This document shows positions 33,260 to 41,219 of a DNA stretch of 52,797 nt, one piece after another. Source of the DNA: Candidatus Dadabacteria bacterium CSP1-2 (lineage in GTDB: Bacteria > Desulfobacterota_D > UBA1144 > Nemesobacterales > CSP1-2); assembly GCA_001443445.1 (NCBI GenBank), contig LDXN01000014.1, positions 1-52,797 on the forward strand, given 5' to 3'. The translations under genes and the position numbers were made by a program. Each line of letters opens with the position of its first letter. Positions within the stretch are counted from its first letter, which is position 1. A model generated the notes under the pieces. The model saw nothing but the letters and a program-made list of their open reading frames with translations, was not told the origin of the DNA and did no database searches.

Positions 33260-33841
33260 TTGAGTGCAAAGAAAATTTTGATGCTTGTCGGTGACTATGT
33301 GGAAGATTATGAAGTTATGGTGCCCTTTCAGGCGCTATTGATGGTTGGACATACTGTTCAAGCAGTCTGTCCTGGTAAAAAAGCTGGTGAGAAGGTTCGG
33401 ACTGCTGTCCATGACTTCGAAGGAGACCAGACATATAGCGAGAAGCCGGGTCACAACTTCGCCTTGAACGCCACTTTCGATGAAGTGAAAGCGGAAAACT
33501 ATGATGCCCTCGTGATCCCAGGCGGGCGCGCGCCGGAATACATCCGTCTAAACGACAAGGTGTTAGATATCGTGCGTCACTTTTCCAAGGCGAATAAACC
33601 AATTGCAGCGATTTGTCATGCGGCGCAGGTATTAGTAGCAGCCGATGTGGTTAAGGGGAGAAGTTGTTCCGCCTACTATGCCGTAGGACCAGATATAAAG
33701 CGCGCGGGCGGTGAGTTTGTGAATATACCGGTGGACAAAGCTCATGTGGACGGCAATCTGGTTACCGCACCTGCCTGGCCAGCGCACCCTGAGTGGTTAG
33801 CAAAGTTTTTAAAAATACTAGGGACTACAATTAAGCCATAG
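33260..33841 (+). CDS. DJ-1/PfpI family protein
   Basis: A 193-residue cytosolic protein of the DJ-1/PfpI class (protease I, glyoxalase III or deglycase-like). [23 protein letters not shown] carries Glu18, and the nucleophile elbow AICHAAQVL carries Cys119 and His120. [15 protein letters not shown] and the ending [18 protein letters not shown] complete the pattern. The length matches the longer PfpI-like branch. It starts at TTG with a strong SD (AAAGGAGGT) seven bases before. Its middle is richer in G and C than the flanks, which hints at transfer. A decayed copy of its 5' end lies at 34691. Confidence 0.9.
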   Translation: MSAKKILMLVGDYVEDYEVMVPFQALLMVGHTVQAVCPGKKAGEKVRTAVHDFEGDQTYSEKPGHNFALNATFDEVKAENYDALVIPGGRAPEYIRLNDKVLDIVRHFSKANKPIAAICHAAQVLVAADVVKGRSCSAYYAVGPDIKRAGGEFVNIPVDKAHVDGNLVTAPAWPAHPEWLAKFLKILGTTIKP

Positions 33842-34037
33842 CAAGAAAGGAGGGCGGGTCTCAAATTTTGACATTATAGAAGTATAAGAAGATGTAGGAG
33901 AACAATTGAAGCAAATAGAAGTTGAATGTTGAGACCGCTCTCTTCTCGGTTCTTCAAGGAAAGCCAATTAAGAATTCACTCTGTCTCTTATTAATAATGA
34001 GACATTGTGATTAGATAATACATATGGAGGTGTAACA

Positions 34038-34559
34038 ATGGTACAATTCAGCGTAAATCCCAATCGTTTCGATCCATACAAACAATTCAAATTTCGTGTC
34101 AAGTGGGATGGTATATACATAGCCGGGGTGTGCAAGATGAGTTCCTTAAGAAGAGTGACAGAAGTTGTTACTCACCGCGAAGGCGGAGATCCCAGTACTG
34201 CACGCAAATCGCCTGGACAGACCTCGTATGAGCCAATTGTGTTAATGAGAGGTCGCACCCACGATATGGAGTTTGAAAGATGGGCCAATAAGGTCTGGAA
34301 CTACGGCTCCAGCCTCGGTGCCGAAGTTTCACTAAAGGACTTTCGCAAGGATATCATTATAGAGCTATATAATGAAGCTGGACAACTAGTTATGGCCTTC
34401 AAGGTCTATCGTTGCTGGCCTTCTGATTATGTTGCACTGAGCGATCTTGATGCTAACGATACTTCCGTCGCCTTCGAGTCCATTACCCTACAACATGAAG
34501 GCTGGGAGCGCGATTACGCGGTCACAGAACCTTCGGAACCTTCGTTCACAGAGCCTTGA
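34038..34559 (+). CDS. Contractile-tail tube protein (gp19/Pvc1-like), isolated
   Basis: The 173-residue protein matches the T4 gp19-like inner tube family of contractile phage tails and extracellular injection systems: NPNRFDPYKQFKFRVKWDGIYIAGVCKMSSLRRVTEVVTHREGGD near the start, SPGQTSYEPIVLMRGRTHDMEFERWANKVWN in the middle, and VYRCWPSDYVALSDLDAND and ITLQHEGWERD at the end. Good SD (GGAGGTG). Tube proteins build hollow hexameric rings, normally with sheath, baseplate and AAA genes; none of these is in the window. It lies between a DJ-1 gene and its decayed fragment. Confidence 0.88.
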   Translation: MVQFSVNPNRFDPYKQFKFRVKWDGIYIAGVCKMSSLRRVTEVVTHREGGDPSTARKSPGQTSYEPIVLMRGRTHDMEFERWANKVWNYGSSLGAEVSLKDFRKDIIIELYNEAGQLVMAFKVYRCWPSDYVALSDLDANDTSVAFESITLQHEGWERDYAVTEPSEPSFTEP

Positions 34560-34690
34560 TCCTGACTACAGTTTCGCAAAAGATGGATTTGCTGCTTAAC
34601 TGGTTTATCCAAATGCTTAACACCTTGAAAATCAGGAAATCGTTAGGCGAAATTCTTGTAATATAAATCAAATAAAAGTTTCTCAATTTA

Positions 34691-34762
34691 AGCGAAAGAA
34701 AATTTTGATGCTTGTAGGTAGGTATGTAAAAGGGTTATGAAGAGACAATGCTCTTGCAATAA
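34691..34762 (+). pseudogene. Decayed 5' fragment of a second DJ-1/PfpI gene
   Basis: AAAGAAAATTTTGATGCTTGT is shared almost exactly with the DJ-1 gene start near 33268. In frame it reads [14 protein letters not shown] and stops; a one-base shift continues YEETMLLQ, as in DYEVMVPFQ of the intact gene. It is the remnant of a duplicated or second homologous gene that has lost all but its first about 25 codons. Confidence 0.7.
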
Positions 34763-34877
34763 CTATTGAGTCAAGAAACTGCTTAACTTATAACACATTT
34801 GATTAAGTGAAACTCCCCTTGACCACACATAATGCATGATTATAGTGAGGGTAAATAGCTTTCGAGGTTATTGAAAA

Positions 34878-35708
34878 ATGATAAAAGAGGAAATAAAGAA
34901 AGTCGTAAGAGAACGATATGCCAGAATTGTAAAACAAGATAGTTCTTGCTGCGGCACTATAGAATCCTCGTGTGGGAACAGCAACTCTACCCAGGAAATA
35001 AGTAAGGAAATAGGGTATTCAGAAGAAGAACTTAAAGCAGTTCCTGAAGAATCAAATCTAGGCCTTGGCTGTGGAAACCCTGTTGCACTTGCCTCCTTGA
35101 GAGAAGGAGAGACTGTCCTTGATCTTGGTTCTGGCGCGGGATTCGATTGCTTCCTTGCCGCCAACAAAGTTGGAAAGAATGGAAAAGTTATAGGCGTTGA
35201 TATGACGCCAGAGATGGTTGAGAAGGCAAGAGAAAACGCAAGGAAAGGCAACTATGAGAATGTTGAATTTAGACTTGGAGAGATTGAAAATCTACCTGTT
35301 GCTGACAACTCAGTTGATATAGTTATCTCAAATTGTGTTATCGTCCTTTCACCTGACAAAAAAAGGGTTTTCTCAGAAACGTTCAGGGTTCTAAAACCAG
35401 GTGGTAGGCTTATGTTCTCGGACATAGTTTTGCTGAGGCAGCTTCCAGACTTCCTAAAAAACTCCATAGAGGCTTATATTGGCTGCGTTTCTGGAGCAAT
35501 GACCAAGCATGAATATATGAGAGAAATAGAAGCTGCAGGGCTTCACAATATTAAGACTCTTGATGAGACATCTTTCCCTATCGAGCATATAACTAGCAAT
35601 CAAACAATAAGTTCAATCATTGACAAATTTAAATTACCACCTGAAAAAGTTAAGGAAATTGCTAGTTCGGCCTTGAGTATAAAGGTTTATGCTACAAAAC
35701 CTCTATAA
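34878..35708 (+). CDS. arsM: Arsenite methyltransferase ArsM
   Basis: ArsM methylates As(III) with S-adenosylmethionine to volatile or less bound forms. The 276-residue protein has the SAM site TVLDLGSGAGFDCFLAANKVG and GVDMTPEMVEKARENA, and the three arsenic-binding cysteines at positions 65 (GLGCGNP), 153 (SNCVIVLSP) and 203 (IGCVSGA). An N-terminal Cys24-Cys25 pair plus Cys32 is added, as in several ArsM proteins. RVLKPGGRLMFSDIV is the usual post-core motif. No arsR, acr3 or arsC lies next to it, so this is a lone resistance gene within an accessory stretch. The SD is weak. Confidence 0.93.
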   Translation: MIKEEIKKVVRERYARIVKQDSSCCGTIESSCGNSNSTQEISKEIGYSEEELKAVPEESNLGLGCGNPVALASLREGETVLDLGSGAGFDCFLAANKVGKNGKVIGVDMTPEMVEKARENARKGNYENVEFRLGEIENLPVADNSVDIVISNCVIVLSPDKKRVFSETFRVLKPGGRLMFSDIVLLRQLPDFLKNSIEAYIGCVSGAMTKHEYMREIEAAGLHNIKTLDETSFPIEHITSNQTISSIIDKFKLPPEKVKEIASSALSIKVYATKPL

Positions 35709-36159
35709 AGGCAATAAACTCAGGAGAGTTTCACGACGAAGCCTGCCCCTACATCTATACAAATAACAACGATAGTCGAGGCTTTCCAACCTCGAAGAAC
35801 GGGCATGACAGAAGGCATGTCATTCCGCATACATTTAGCAGGGGGGGTCCATTTTGCTTTGTCATTTCGACTGTCACCCACTAAAGTCATGTGGGTACAA
35901 GCTTTATTGGGAATCCAAAAAAAGTATGGATACACAAAACATTCGGCTATGGCAGGTTAGAAGCATGTTAGGTAGGACCGCCTTCAAAGCGTGTAAAATT
36001 CCTCTTTTAAAAACCCGTGACTGCAAAGTCGCAGCTATCGTAGGGTTAATCTTCACCCCTTCCATCGTTCAACTGATCCGCTACAATTATATTGTTAAAT
36101 TGAACTCACGTCAGAAGCAGGCTGAGTTCATGCATAAAATAAATTAAAAGGAGAATGCA
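35709..36159. other. Gene-free region with hairpins
   Basis: About 450 bp with no credible coding frame. CGAGGctttccaaCCTCG (35777-35795) and ACCCACtaaagtcatGTGGGT (35876-35896) can fold as hairpins. AAAGGAG at 36148-36154 is the SD of the next gene. The DNA has the mixed look of old repeat remnants. Confidence 0.5.
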
Positions 36160-37029
36160 ATGTCAAAAGGAAAATCAACGAAACCAAAAGCTAAAGCGAA
36201 TATAAACAAAAAAGACAATCCTGGAAACGATGTCAAGCACAAATCGCTTAAATTTGAGGACATACTATACGAGAAAAAAGACCGTATAGCACGTATCACT
36301 ATTAACCGTCCAGATATGCGTAATGCCCTCCGCTCCAAGACTCGAGAGGAATTAGCAATTGCGATTGAGGATGCGTGGCTCGATGATGATGTTGGTGTCA
36401 TCGTGATAACCGGTGCTGGTGATAAAGCTTTCTGCGCAGGTGGTGACCTCTCTTGGATTACTGACCCCAAGAAGAAGGTAGATTCATACTTTATGCTTGT
36501 ACACTACCGCCTTGCAACTGCCATGCGTTGCTGTGGCAAACCAATAATAGCCAGAGTAAATGGATATTGCATTGGTGGTGGTAATGAGCTTAATATGCTA
36601 TGTGATTTGACGATTGCATCCGAGGATTCCATTTTTGGTCAAGCCGGTCCATTAGTAGGCAGTGCTCCAATCTGGTACGGCATGCAACTCCTTCAACACT
36701 CTGTGGGTGATAAAAAGGCACGTGAGATCGTGTATCTCTGCAACCGCTATACTGCCAAAGAAGCACAGGAAATGGGCTGGGTGAACAAGGTAGTGCCGAA
36801 GGAAAAGCTCGACGAAGAGGTGGACGCCTGGTGTAAAAGGATACTTGAGATGAGCCCTCAGTCCCTTAGAATCGCTAAGTTTCAAATTAATTTTGCCTCC
36901 GACATGGCATTCTCTCAGATTACCCATGGGCTTGAGCTTGCCCGATTTTTCCTTAAATCCCCTGAGATGGTCGAGGGAGCTACTGCCTTTATGGAGAAGC
37001 GGAAGCCCGATTTCTATAAGGTTCGATAA
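36160..37029 (+). CDS. Enoyl-CoA hydratase/isomerase family protein (MenB-like)
   Basis: A 289-residue crotonase-fold protein. After a lysine-rich tail of about 30 residues the fold starts at ILYEKKDRIARITINRPDMRNALRSKT. The oxyanion hole is formed by GDKAFCAGGDLSWI and the helix start GYCIGGGNELNML. FGQAGPLVGSAPIWYGMQLLQ, then KKAREIVYLCNRYTAKEAQEMGWVNKVVP, resembles dihydroxynaphthoyl-CoA synthase more than fatty-acid hydratases. There are no menaquinone genes next to it, so the CoA substrate is unknown. Clear SD (AAAGGAG). GC content is above that of the flanking DNA. Confidence 0.85.
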   Translation: MSKGKSTKPKAKANINKKDNPGNDVKHKSLKFEDILYEKKDRIARITINRPDMRNALRSKTREELAIAIEDAWLDDDVGVIVITGAGDKAFCAGGDLSWITDPKKKVDSYFMLVHYRLATAMRCCGKPIIARVNGYCIGGGNELNMLCDLTIASEDSIFGQAGPLVGSAPIWYGMQLLQHSVGDKKAREIVYLCNRYTAKEAQEMGWVNKVVPKEKLDEEVDAWCKRILEMSPQSLRIAKFQINFASDMAFSQITHGLELARFFLKSPEMVEGATAFMEKRKPDFYKVR

Positions 37030-37267
37030 TAGAACCCCAAGGACAAAAAATAGAAGTTATTTAAAAATGAACAATAGGGCTATATTCTAGTTTAGAAGGG
37101 ATTTAAGGGTAGATGACAATATGGGGCTTCACCATGCGGTAAAAGAAAGTAATATGATATGGAAATCCATGCATTACTATGAGAGACACATTCAATCAAA
37201 AAGAGCCAATACAACTGCAAGTGTTAATATTGACACCCTACTGAATATAATTTAATTTTTAACTTTT

Positions 37268-38626
37268 ATGAAAGACTTAGAATCTCCTTGCGAATGTGGA
37301 AGTGGAAAAAAGTTGGGTGCCTGCTGCAATATAACAAACCCAGTAGTTGACATTAACCAATACAAGCTTGATCAGGCCGAGAAAGACTTGCGGTTAAAGC
37401 TTGCCGATTTTTCAAATCGCACTGAGATACAGTCACAAATTGGTGAGGCATTCTACATCTGGAAGAACGACCCAGAACTTTTAACTGAAAACTTGGGTAA
37501 TGAGGATATTGATGACCTTACATTTGCAAAATTCTTTGACTGGTTTACATATGACTATAAATTAATTGATATAGGAAAAAGGGTAATAGAGCGATTTTAT
37601 GAAGAAGAAATGCACGATCTATCAGATGTTGAAAAGTCATTAATCGCTGAATGGTCTCAGAATCTCTATAGCTTCTTTGAGGTAGAAGAAGTTGCTCCAA
37701 ATGAAGGATGCAGTATAAAGGACATATTCACGGGTGATGTATTTCAGATAAAAGACTCGTCAGCATCTCTGCAAATCGCTCCCCACGATATAATTGGGGG
37801 AAGACCACTTAAAGTAGGAAACAATAGATACTTTTCCTGCGTGATTTCAGTTTATCCTCAGGCATTTAAAGCTCTTATTATTGATTTTTTTAATCTTCAA
37901 TTTAAAGATTACAAAAAAAACTTTAGAAGAAAAAGTGCCTTAAAAGACTATTTAAAAGACTTGGGGTTCCTTATTGGGCATTATATTGAAGAAATAGTAG
38001 AGCATCCTCAGTTCTTCACACCTGAAGGAGATGAGCTCGTTTTTGCATCTGCGATTTACAATGTAAAAAATTATGAAAAGGTAATAAAGAAACTAAAAAA
38101 TATTAGGTCTCTTGAAGAGATAGAAGGTGGCACAGATGATCTTAGGGTCTTTACTTGGGAGGGAAAACGAGGCAAAAAGAGAACAGTAGGTACAATAGAG
38201 GTAGAGAATGATAAACTCAAAATTGATTGTTATTCAATTAATTCACTAGCTAATGCAAAAAAGATTATTGAAAAAAACCTTAACGAGTTTATCGAACATA
38301 AAGGAGACTCTATAAAACATTTAGACTTGGATCGTGACAAAGAACTTAATAAATCCACTAAGCTCATGAAACTCCCCTCAGGAATTAGCAGTAAAAGGGA
38401 ACTTGCTACGATTCTTGAAGAACACTATGAGGGCTGGATTAATAAACCACTTAATGCCCTTCAGGGTAAAACCCCGAGAGAGGCTTTAGAAACAAAGCAT
38501 GGTAGAGAAATGCTCAACTCTATTTTGAATGAACTTGAGGGCCTATATGAGCATGCGAGAGAGCGGGGCGAGGCCTACTATGACATAAAAAAGCTCAAGA
38601 AAAACTTAGGCTTGAATCTTGAATAA
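37268..38626 (+). CDS. SEC-C motif protein with ParS/Xre-antitoxin-like C terminus
   Basis: The 452-residue protein opens with a SEC-C zinc motif (CECGSGKKLGACC, Cys8, 10, 19, 20). The middle about 60-330 is an unassigned mixed region with DLTFAKFFDWFTYDYKLIDIG and YFSCVISVYPQAFKALIIDFF. The end, EEHYEGWINKPLNALQGKTPREALETKHGREML, resembles the toxin-binding domain of MbcA/ParS/Xre antitoxins (W-x3-P-x2-L-x-G-x-TPREA). Proteins of this build are found in many bacteria without a known job. No SD is seen before the ATG. A partner protein is not obvious. Confidence 0.72.
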   Translation: MKDLESPCECGSGKKLGACCNITNPVVDINQYKLDQAEKDLRLKLADFSNRTEIQSQIGEAFYIWKNDPELLTENLGNEDIDDLTFAKFFDWFTYDYKLIDIGKRVIERFYEEEMHDLSDVEKSLIAEWSQNLYSFFEVEEVAPNEGCSIKDIFTGDVFQIKDSSASLQIAPHDIIGGRPLKVGNNRYFSCVISVYPQAFKALIIDFFNLQFKDYKKNFRRKSALKDYLKDLGFLIGHYIEEIVEHPQFFTPEGDELVFASAIYNVKNYEKVIKKLKNIRSLEEIEGGTDDLRVFTWEGKRGKKRTVGTIEVENDKLKIDCYSINSLANAKKIIEKNLNEFIEHKGDSIKHLDLDRDKELNKSTKLMKLPSGISSKRELATILEEHYEGWINKPLNALQGKTPREALETKHGREMLNSILNELEGLYEHARERGEAYYDIKKLKKNLGLNLE

Positions 38627-38658
38627 AGAGATTTTAAAGAAGTTTGAAGCTCTTAATT

Positions 38659-39177
38659 CTACTTGGAATTTTGAATGCTCTCATTATTCGACTTTATAAA
38701 CCACATCTCATACATTGGAACAACAATGTACAACAGTAGGCTAAGAGCAATGATTGTACCGGAGATAATCATTAAGACAGCGAACTTGGGAGACACATAA
38801 GTTATAAGCCAAGGACTGCATATCTCAGCGAGCATTGCTAAAAATGAGATAATTATCACCATTACTTTCAAGCGGTAACTCCAAGAGGACATAAGGAATA
38901 CGTGGGCAAGGATTAAGAAGACAACAGACATTGAGAAGATATGAAAATGGGTTGTCTCTAATAGTTCGAGGTAGGTCTTTGGGTAACCGCTTTCGACACC
39001 TCTGTAGTATTCTATCAATCCATTATAGCTAAAGCCTGTTTTTGCATAAGAGATTAATAGATTTGTTGCGATACCTATCAACATAAAAATAAGAAAAATA
39101 GTCGTTACGATTTTTATACCCTGTGAGGCGCCTGAAAGATTATATTTCTGCATAAAGTTCTGCATATCGCTCTTCAA
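38659..39177 (-). CDS. Four-helix inner-membrane protein, possible electron-transfer subunit
   Basis: A 172-residue membrane protein with four predicted helices (about 24-44, 79-97, 104-122 and 130-155). The second helix has His79 and His92, thirteen residues apart, and His77 at its start (THFHIFSMSVVFLILAHVF), a spacing seen in haem-b binding helices, though no second helix with histidines is present. The start may be the TTG at 39177, which overlaps the ApbE stop, or the ATG at 39165. Coupling to ApbE and the FMN-binding protein suggests a membrane redox part. I do not recognise the family. Confidence 0.65.
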   Translation of the reverse strand: MKSDMQNFMQKYNLSGASQGIKIVTTIFLIFMLIGIATNLLISYAKTGFSYNGLIEYYRGVESGYPKTYLELLETTHFHIFSMSVVFLILAHVFLMSSWSYRLKVMVIIISFLAMLAEICSPWLITYVSPKFAVLMIISGTIIALSLLLYIVVPMYEMWFIKSNNESIQNSK

Positions 39178-40166
39178 TTAATAGCTTTAAGTACTTCGAG
39201 TTTGCTGAAAGAAGGATTTTTATATATCGAAAGCTTTCCTTTTTCTTCTCTAACTATCATAACACCTACATCCTTTAAACCCTCTATGAATCTAATTGCC
39301 TTATCCCTCTTCATTACGGAAAGGGCTGTTGAAAGAGCATCAGCATCAGTCGCATTACGAGCTATCACCGTTACAGACGGGACAGATTTTACCGGCAATC
39401 CATCTCTTGGGTCAATAATATGTGAGAAGCGCCTTCCGTTCACCTCAAAGTATCTTTCATAATCTCCAGATGTAGATACAGCTATATCTTCAACCTTAAG
39501 TAAGGTAAGCACTTCGGCTTCATCCCTTGGGTGCCTAATCCCAACATCCCATCCATCCTCCCCTGGAGGGGGCTGCATAGCATAGATGTTCCCGCCGAAG
39601 TTTACAATACCTCTTTTGATACCATAAGATCTGAGAATTTTTACGGCTCTATCTAGCGCAAATCCCTTACCTATCCCTCCAAAATCGAGCGAAAGGCAAG
39701 GGGATTGTAACTCTATTTGTTTTTCCCTTGGGTACAACTTCATTTTGTCAAACCCAATGCAATCTTGAGCTCTTTGTATCTCATCACGATTAGGCATTAA
39801 GTTTTTCTGCTCGCCTACACTCCAGATTTCGATTGCCTTTCCTACAGTTATGTCAAAAGCTCCGTCGGTTAAACCTGAGAAAAAAATAGCCCGACTTGTT
39901 AGCTCGATAAACTCCGGTGGAACTGAAATCCTGCCATCTCCTGCAAATGAGTTTACTCGTGAGAGCACGCTATTATTCTTGTAATTGCTGAAAATATCGT
40001 CTAATCTCTTTACTTCGGAATAGGCTTCTAAGATAGCTTTATCACATACTTCCTTATCATTACAGTAGAGCCTAAACTCAAGTATCGTCCCCATGACAAA
40101 AAATGCCCTTTCAACAAGAACCTCTGAAAGGGTTAGGAAGATTAGAATAATGGGAATAAGCTTCAT
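39174..40166 (-). CDS. apbE: FAD:protein FMN transferase ApbE
   Basis: ApbE attaches FMN from FAD to a threonine of target proteins outside the cytoplasm, with Mg2+. The 330-residue protein starts with a hydrophobic export signal (MKLIPIILIFLTLSEVLVERAFFVMGT). The core has LDDIFSNYKNNSVLSRVN, DGAFDITVG, LDFGGIGKGFALDRAVKIL, GIVNFGGNIYAM, WDVGIRHPRD and SVTVIARNATDADALSTAL, all standard ApbE motifs. The lipobox cysteine often found is absent, so it may be soluble or held by its signal. A likely target, the FMN_bind protein, is encoded just upstream. Confidence 0.95.
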   Translation of the reverse strand: MKLIPIILIFLTLSEVLVERAFFVMGTILEFRLYCNDKEVCDKAILEAYSEVKRLDDIFSNYKNNSVLSRVNSFAGDGRISVPPEFIELTSRAIFFSGLTDGAFDITVGKAIEIWSVGEQKNLMPNRDEIQRAQDCIGFDKMKLYPREKQIELQSPCLSLDFGGIGKGFALDRAVKILRSYGIKRGIVNFGGNIYAMQPPPGEDGWDVGIRHPRDEAEVLTLLKVEDIAVSTSGDYERYFEVNGRRFSHIIDPRDGLPVKSVPSVTVIARNATDADALSTALSVMKRDKAIRFIEGLKDVGVMIVREEKGKLSIYKNPSFSKLEVLKAIN

Positions 40167-40313
40167 CTTATCTCTAAAAGGGTAAATCAGAAATCCCGCC
40201 CCTGACCACCGGCTAGCAAGAGCAGTTGGCTACACTATTTAAATTCCCTATCCTTTAGTTATGTATTCCCCATTTCAAACTAGAAAAAAAGCCTTTGCAA
40301 AAACATTGTTTTC

Positions 40314-40892
40314 TTAATCTCCAGTATTTTCACCTTCTAAATAAACCACACTTATTAGCGCCAGTGCCTTTTTCACTCCTACATTTGCAGCCCTTACAGA
40401 AAGGGTTGCGCCCGATATATTCACAATGTCCTTCCTGGTCCTTATCGGATCATTAAGTGTTTTTCCCTCATATTGCTTGAGAAACCTCTTTGCTCTTATC
40501 TCGCTTCCGTAGGGTTCTCTGTAGATCATAACAGCAATATTCCCAGCTTCGCCTTCGGGCGTAACACCTACGATAAATGTTATGGGCCTATGTTTTCCAA
40601 TCTCTTCAACAATAACCGCATATCCAATGACCTCGGTACCCTTCTTTGCAATATATGTTTTATATTCTTTCTCCCAGATAGATGGTTCAACCTTTCCTAT
40701 AAGACTCTTTATCTTTTCACGAAGCTCAGGTGTAGATTCAACTACCCTTATTTCAAATTCTTCCGCTTCGGGAAAAACCATCTTTGGGGCTTCTTCATCA
40801 GAAAGATATATCTTTTCTCCACCGTAAGCCGGATAGTGCAAAGCAAGTAGTAAGAAACAAACAAAGGCCAAGGTACCTATTCCTAATTTCAT
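40314..40892 (-). CDS. FMN-binding domain protein (flavinylated, periplasmic)
   Basis: The 192-residue protein has a signal peptide (MKLGIGTLAFVCFLLLALHYPAYGGE) and one FMN_bind domain, about 80-180: YIAKKGTEVIGYAVIVEEIGK, ITFIVGVTPEGEAGNIAVMIYREPYGSEI, and the flavinylation site VNISGATLSVRAANVGVKKAL with the SGAT motif used in RnfG/NqrC. The threonine in that motif is the expected FMN attachment point. No membrane helix other than the signal is seen. It lies 147 bp upstream of apbE on the same strand, so it is probably its substrate, and it would carry electrons in the periplasm. Confidence 0.9.
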   Translation of the reverse strand: MKLGIGTLAFVCFLLLALHYPAYGGEKIYLSDEEAPKMVFPEAEEFEIRVVESTPELREKIKSLIGKVEPSIWEKEYKTYIAKKGTEVIGYAVIVEEIGKHRPITFIVGVTPEGEAGNIAVMIYREPYGSEIRAKRFLKQYEGKTLNDPIRTRKDIVNISGATLSVRAANVGVKKALALISVVYLEGENTGD

Positions 40893-41219
40893 CTATCATT
40901 CACTACGTAGCTGAGGGATTTTATATTATGAGCCTTTAATCGTATCATGATGGAGGCAGAATCCAAAAACACATGAGAAGGGAATAAAAATAATACGCCC
41001 CGAACTCATATCTGCATTTGTAGGCTATCTTTAACCCTAAGGATGCTACAACCTTCGTTTCATATATTTTCTCCAGAGTCTTTCTTAAGATAATGTATTA
41101 GCCTCGAGAAGCTCTATTAAGATCATGGTAAGAGACGTCAATAAGGCTTATATATCAAGCCAACTCTGTTTTAGTCCTTTCTAAAGCTTCTTCCCTGTTG
41201 GATTCTAAAAAAGAACCTT
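40893..41219. other. Intergenic region, nothing recognised
   Basis: About 330 bp between the FMN-binding protein gene and the porin gene, both on the minus strand. No credible coding frame, RNA gene, strong hairpin or consensus promoter was found. Confidence 0.4.

Noticed and set aside
33857-33936. Inverted repeat GGTCTCAA...TTGAGACC before the tube gene as an operator or element end
   Set aside because: Only 8 bp arms 64 bp apart with no other support; could be chance.
34038-34559. Prophage or complete contractile injection system
   Set aside because: Only the tube gene is present; no capsid, sheath, baseplate, terminase or lysis genes.
37121-37255. 44-codon frame MGLHHAVKESNMIWK upstream of the SEC-C gene
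   Set aside because: No SD and no recognisable motif; too short to support.
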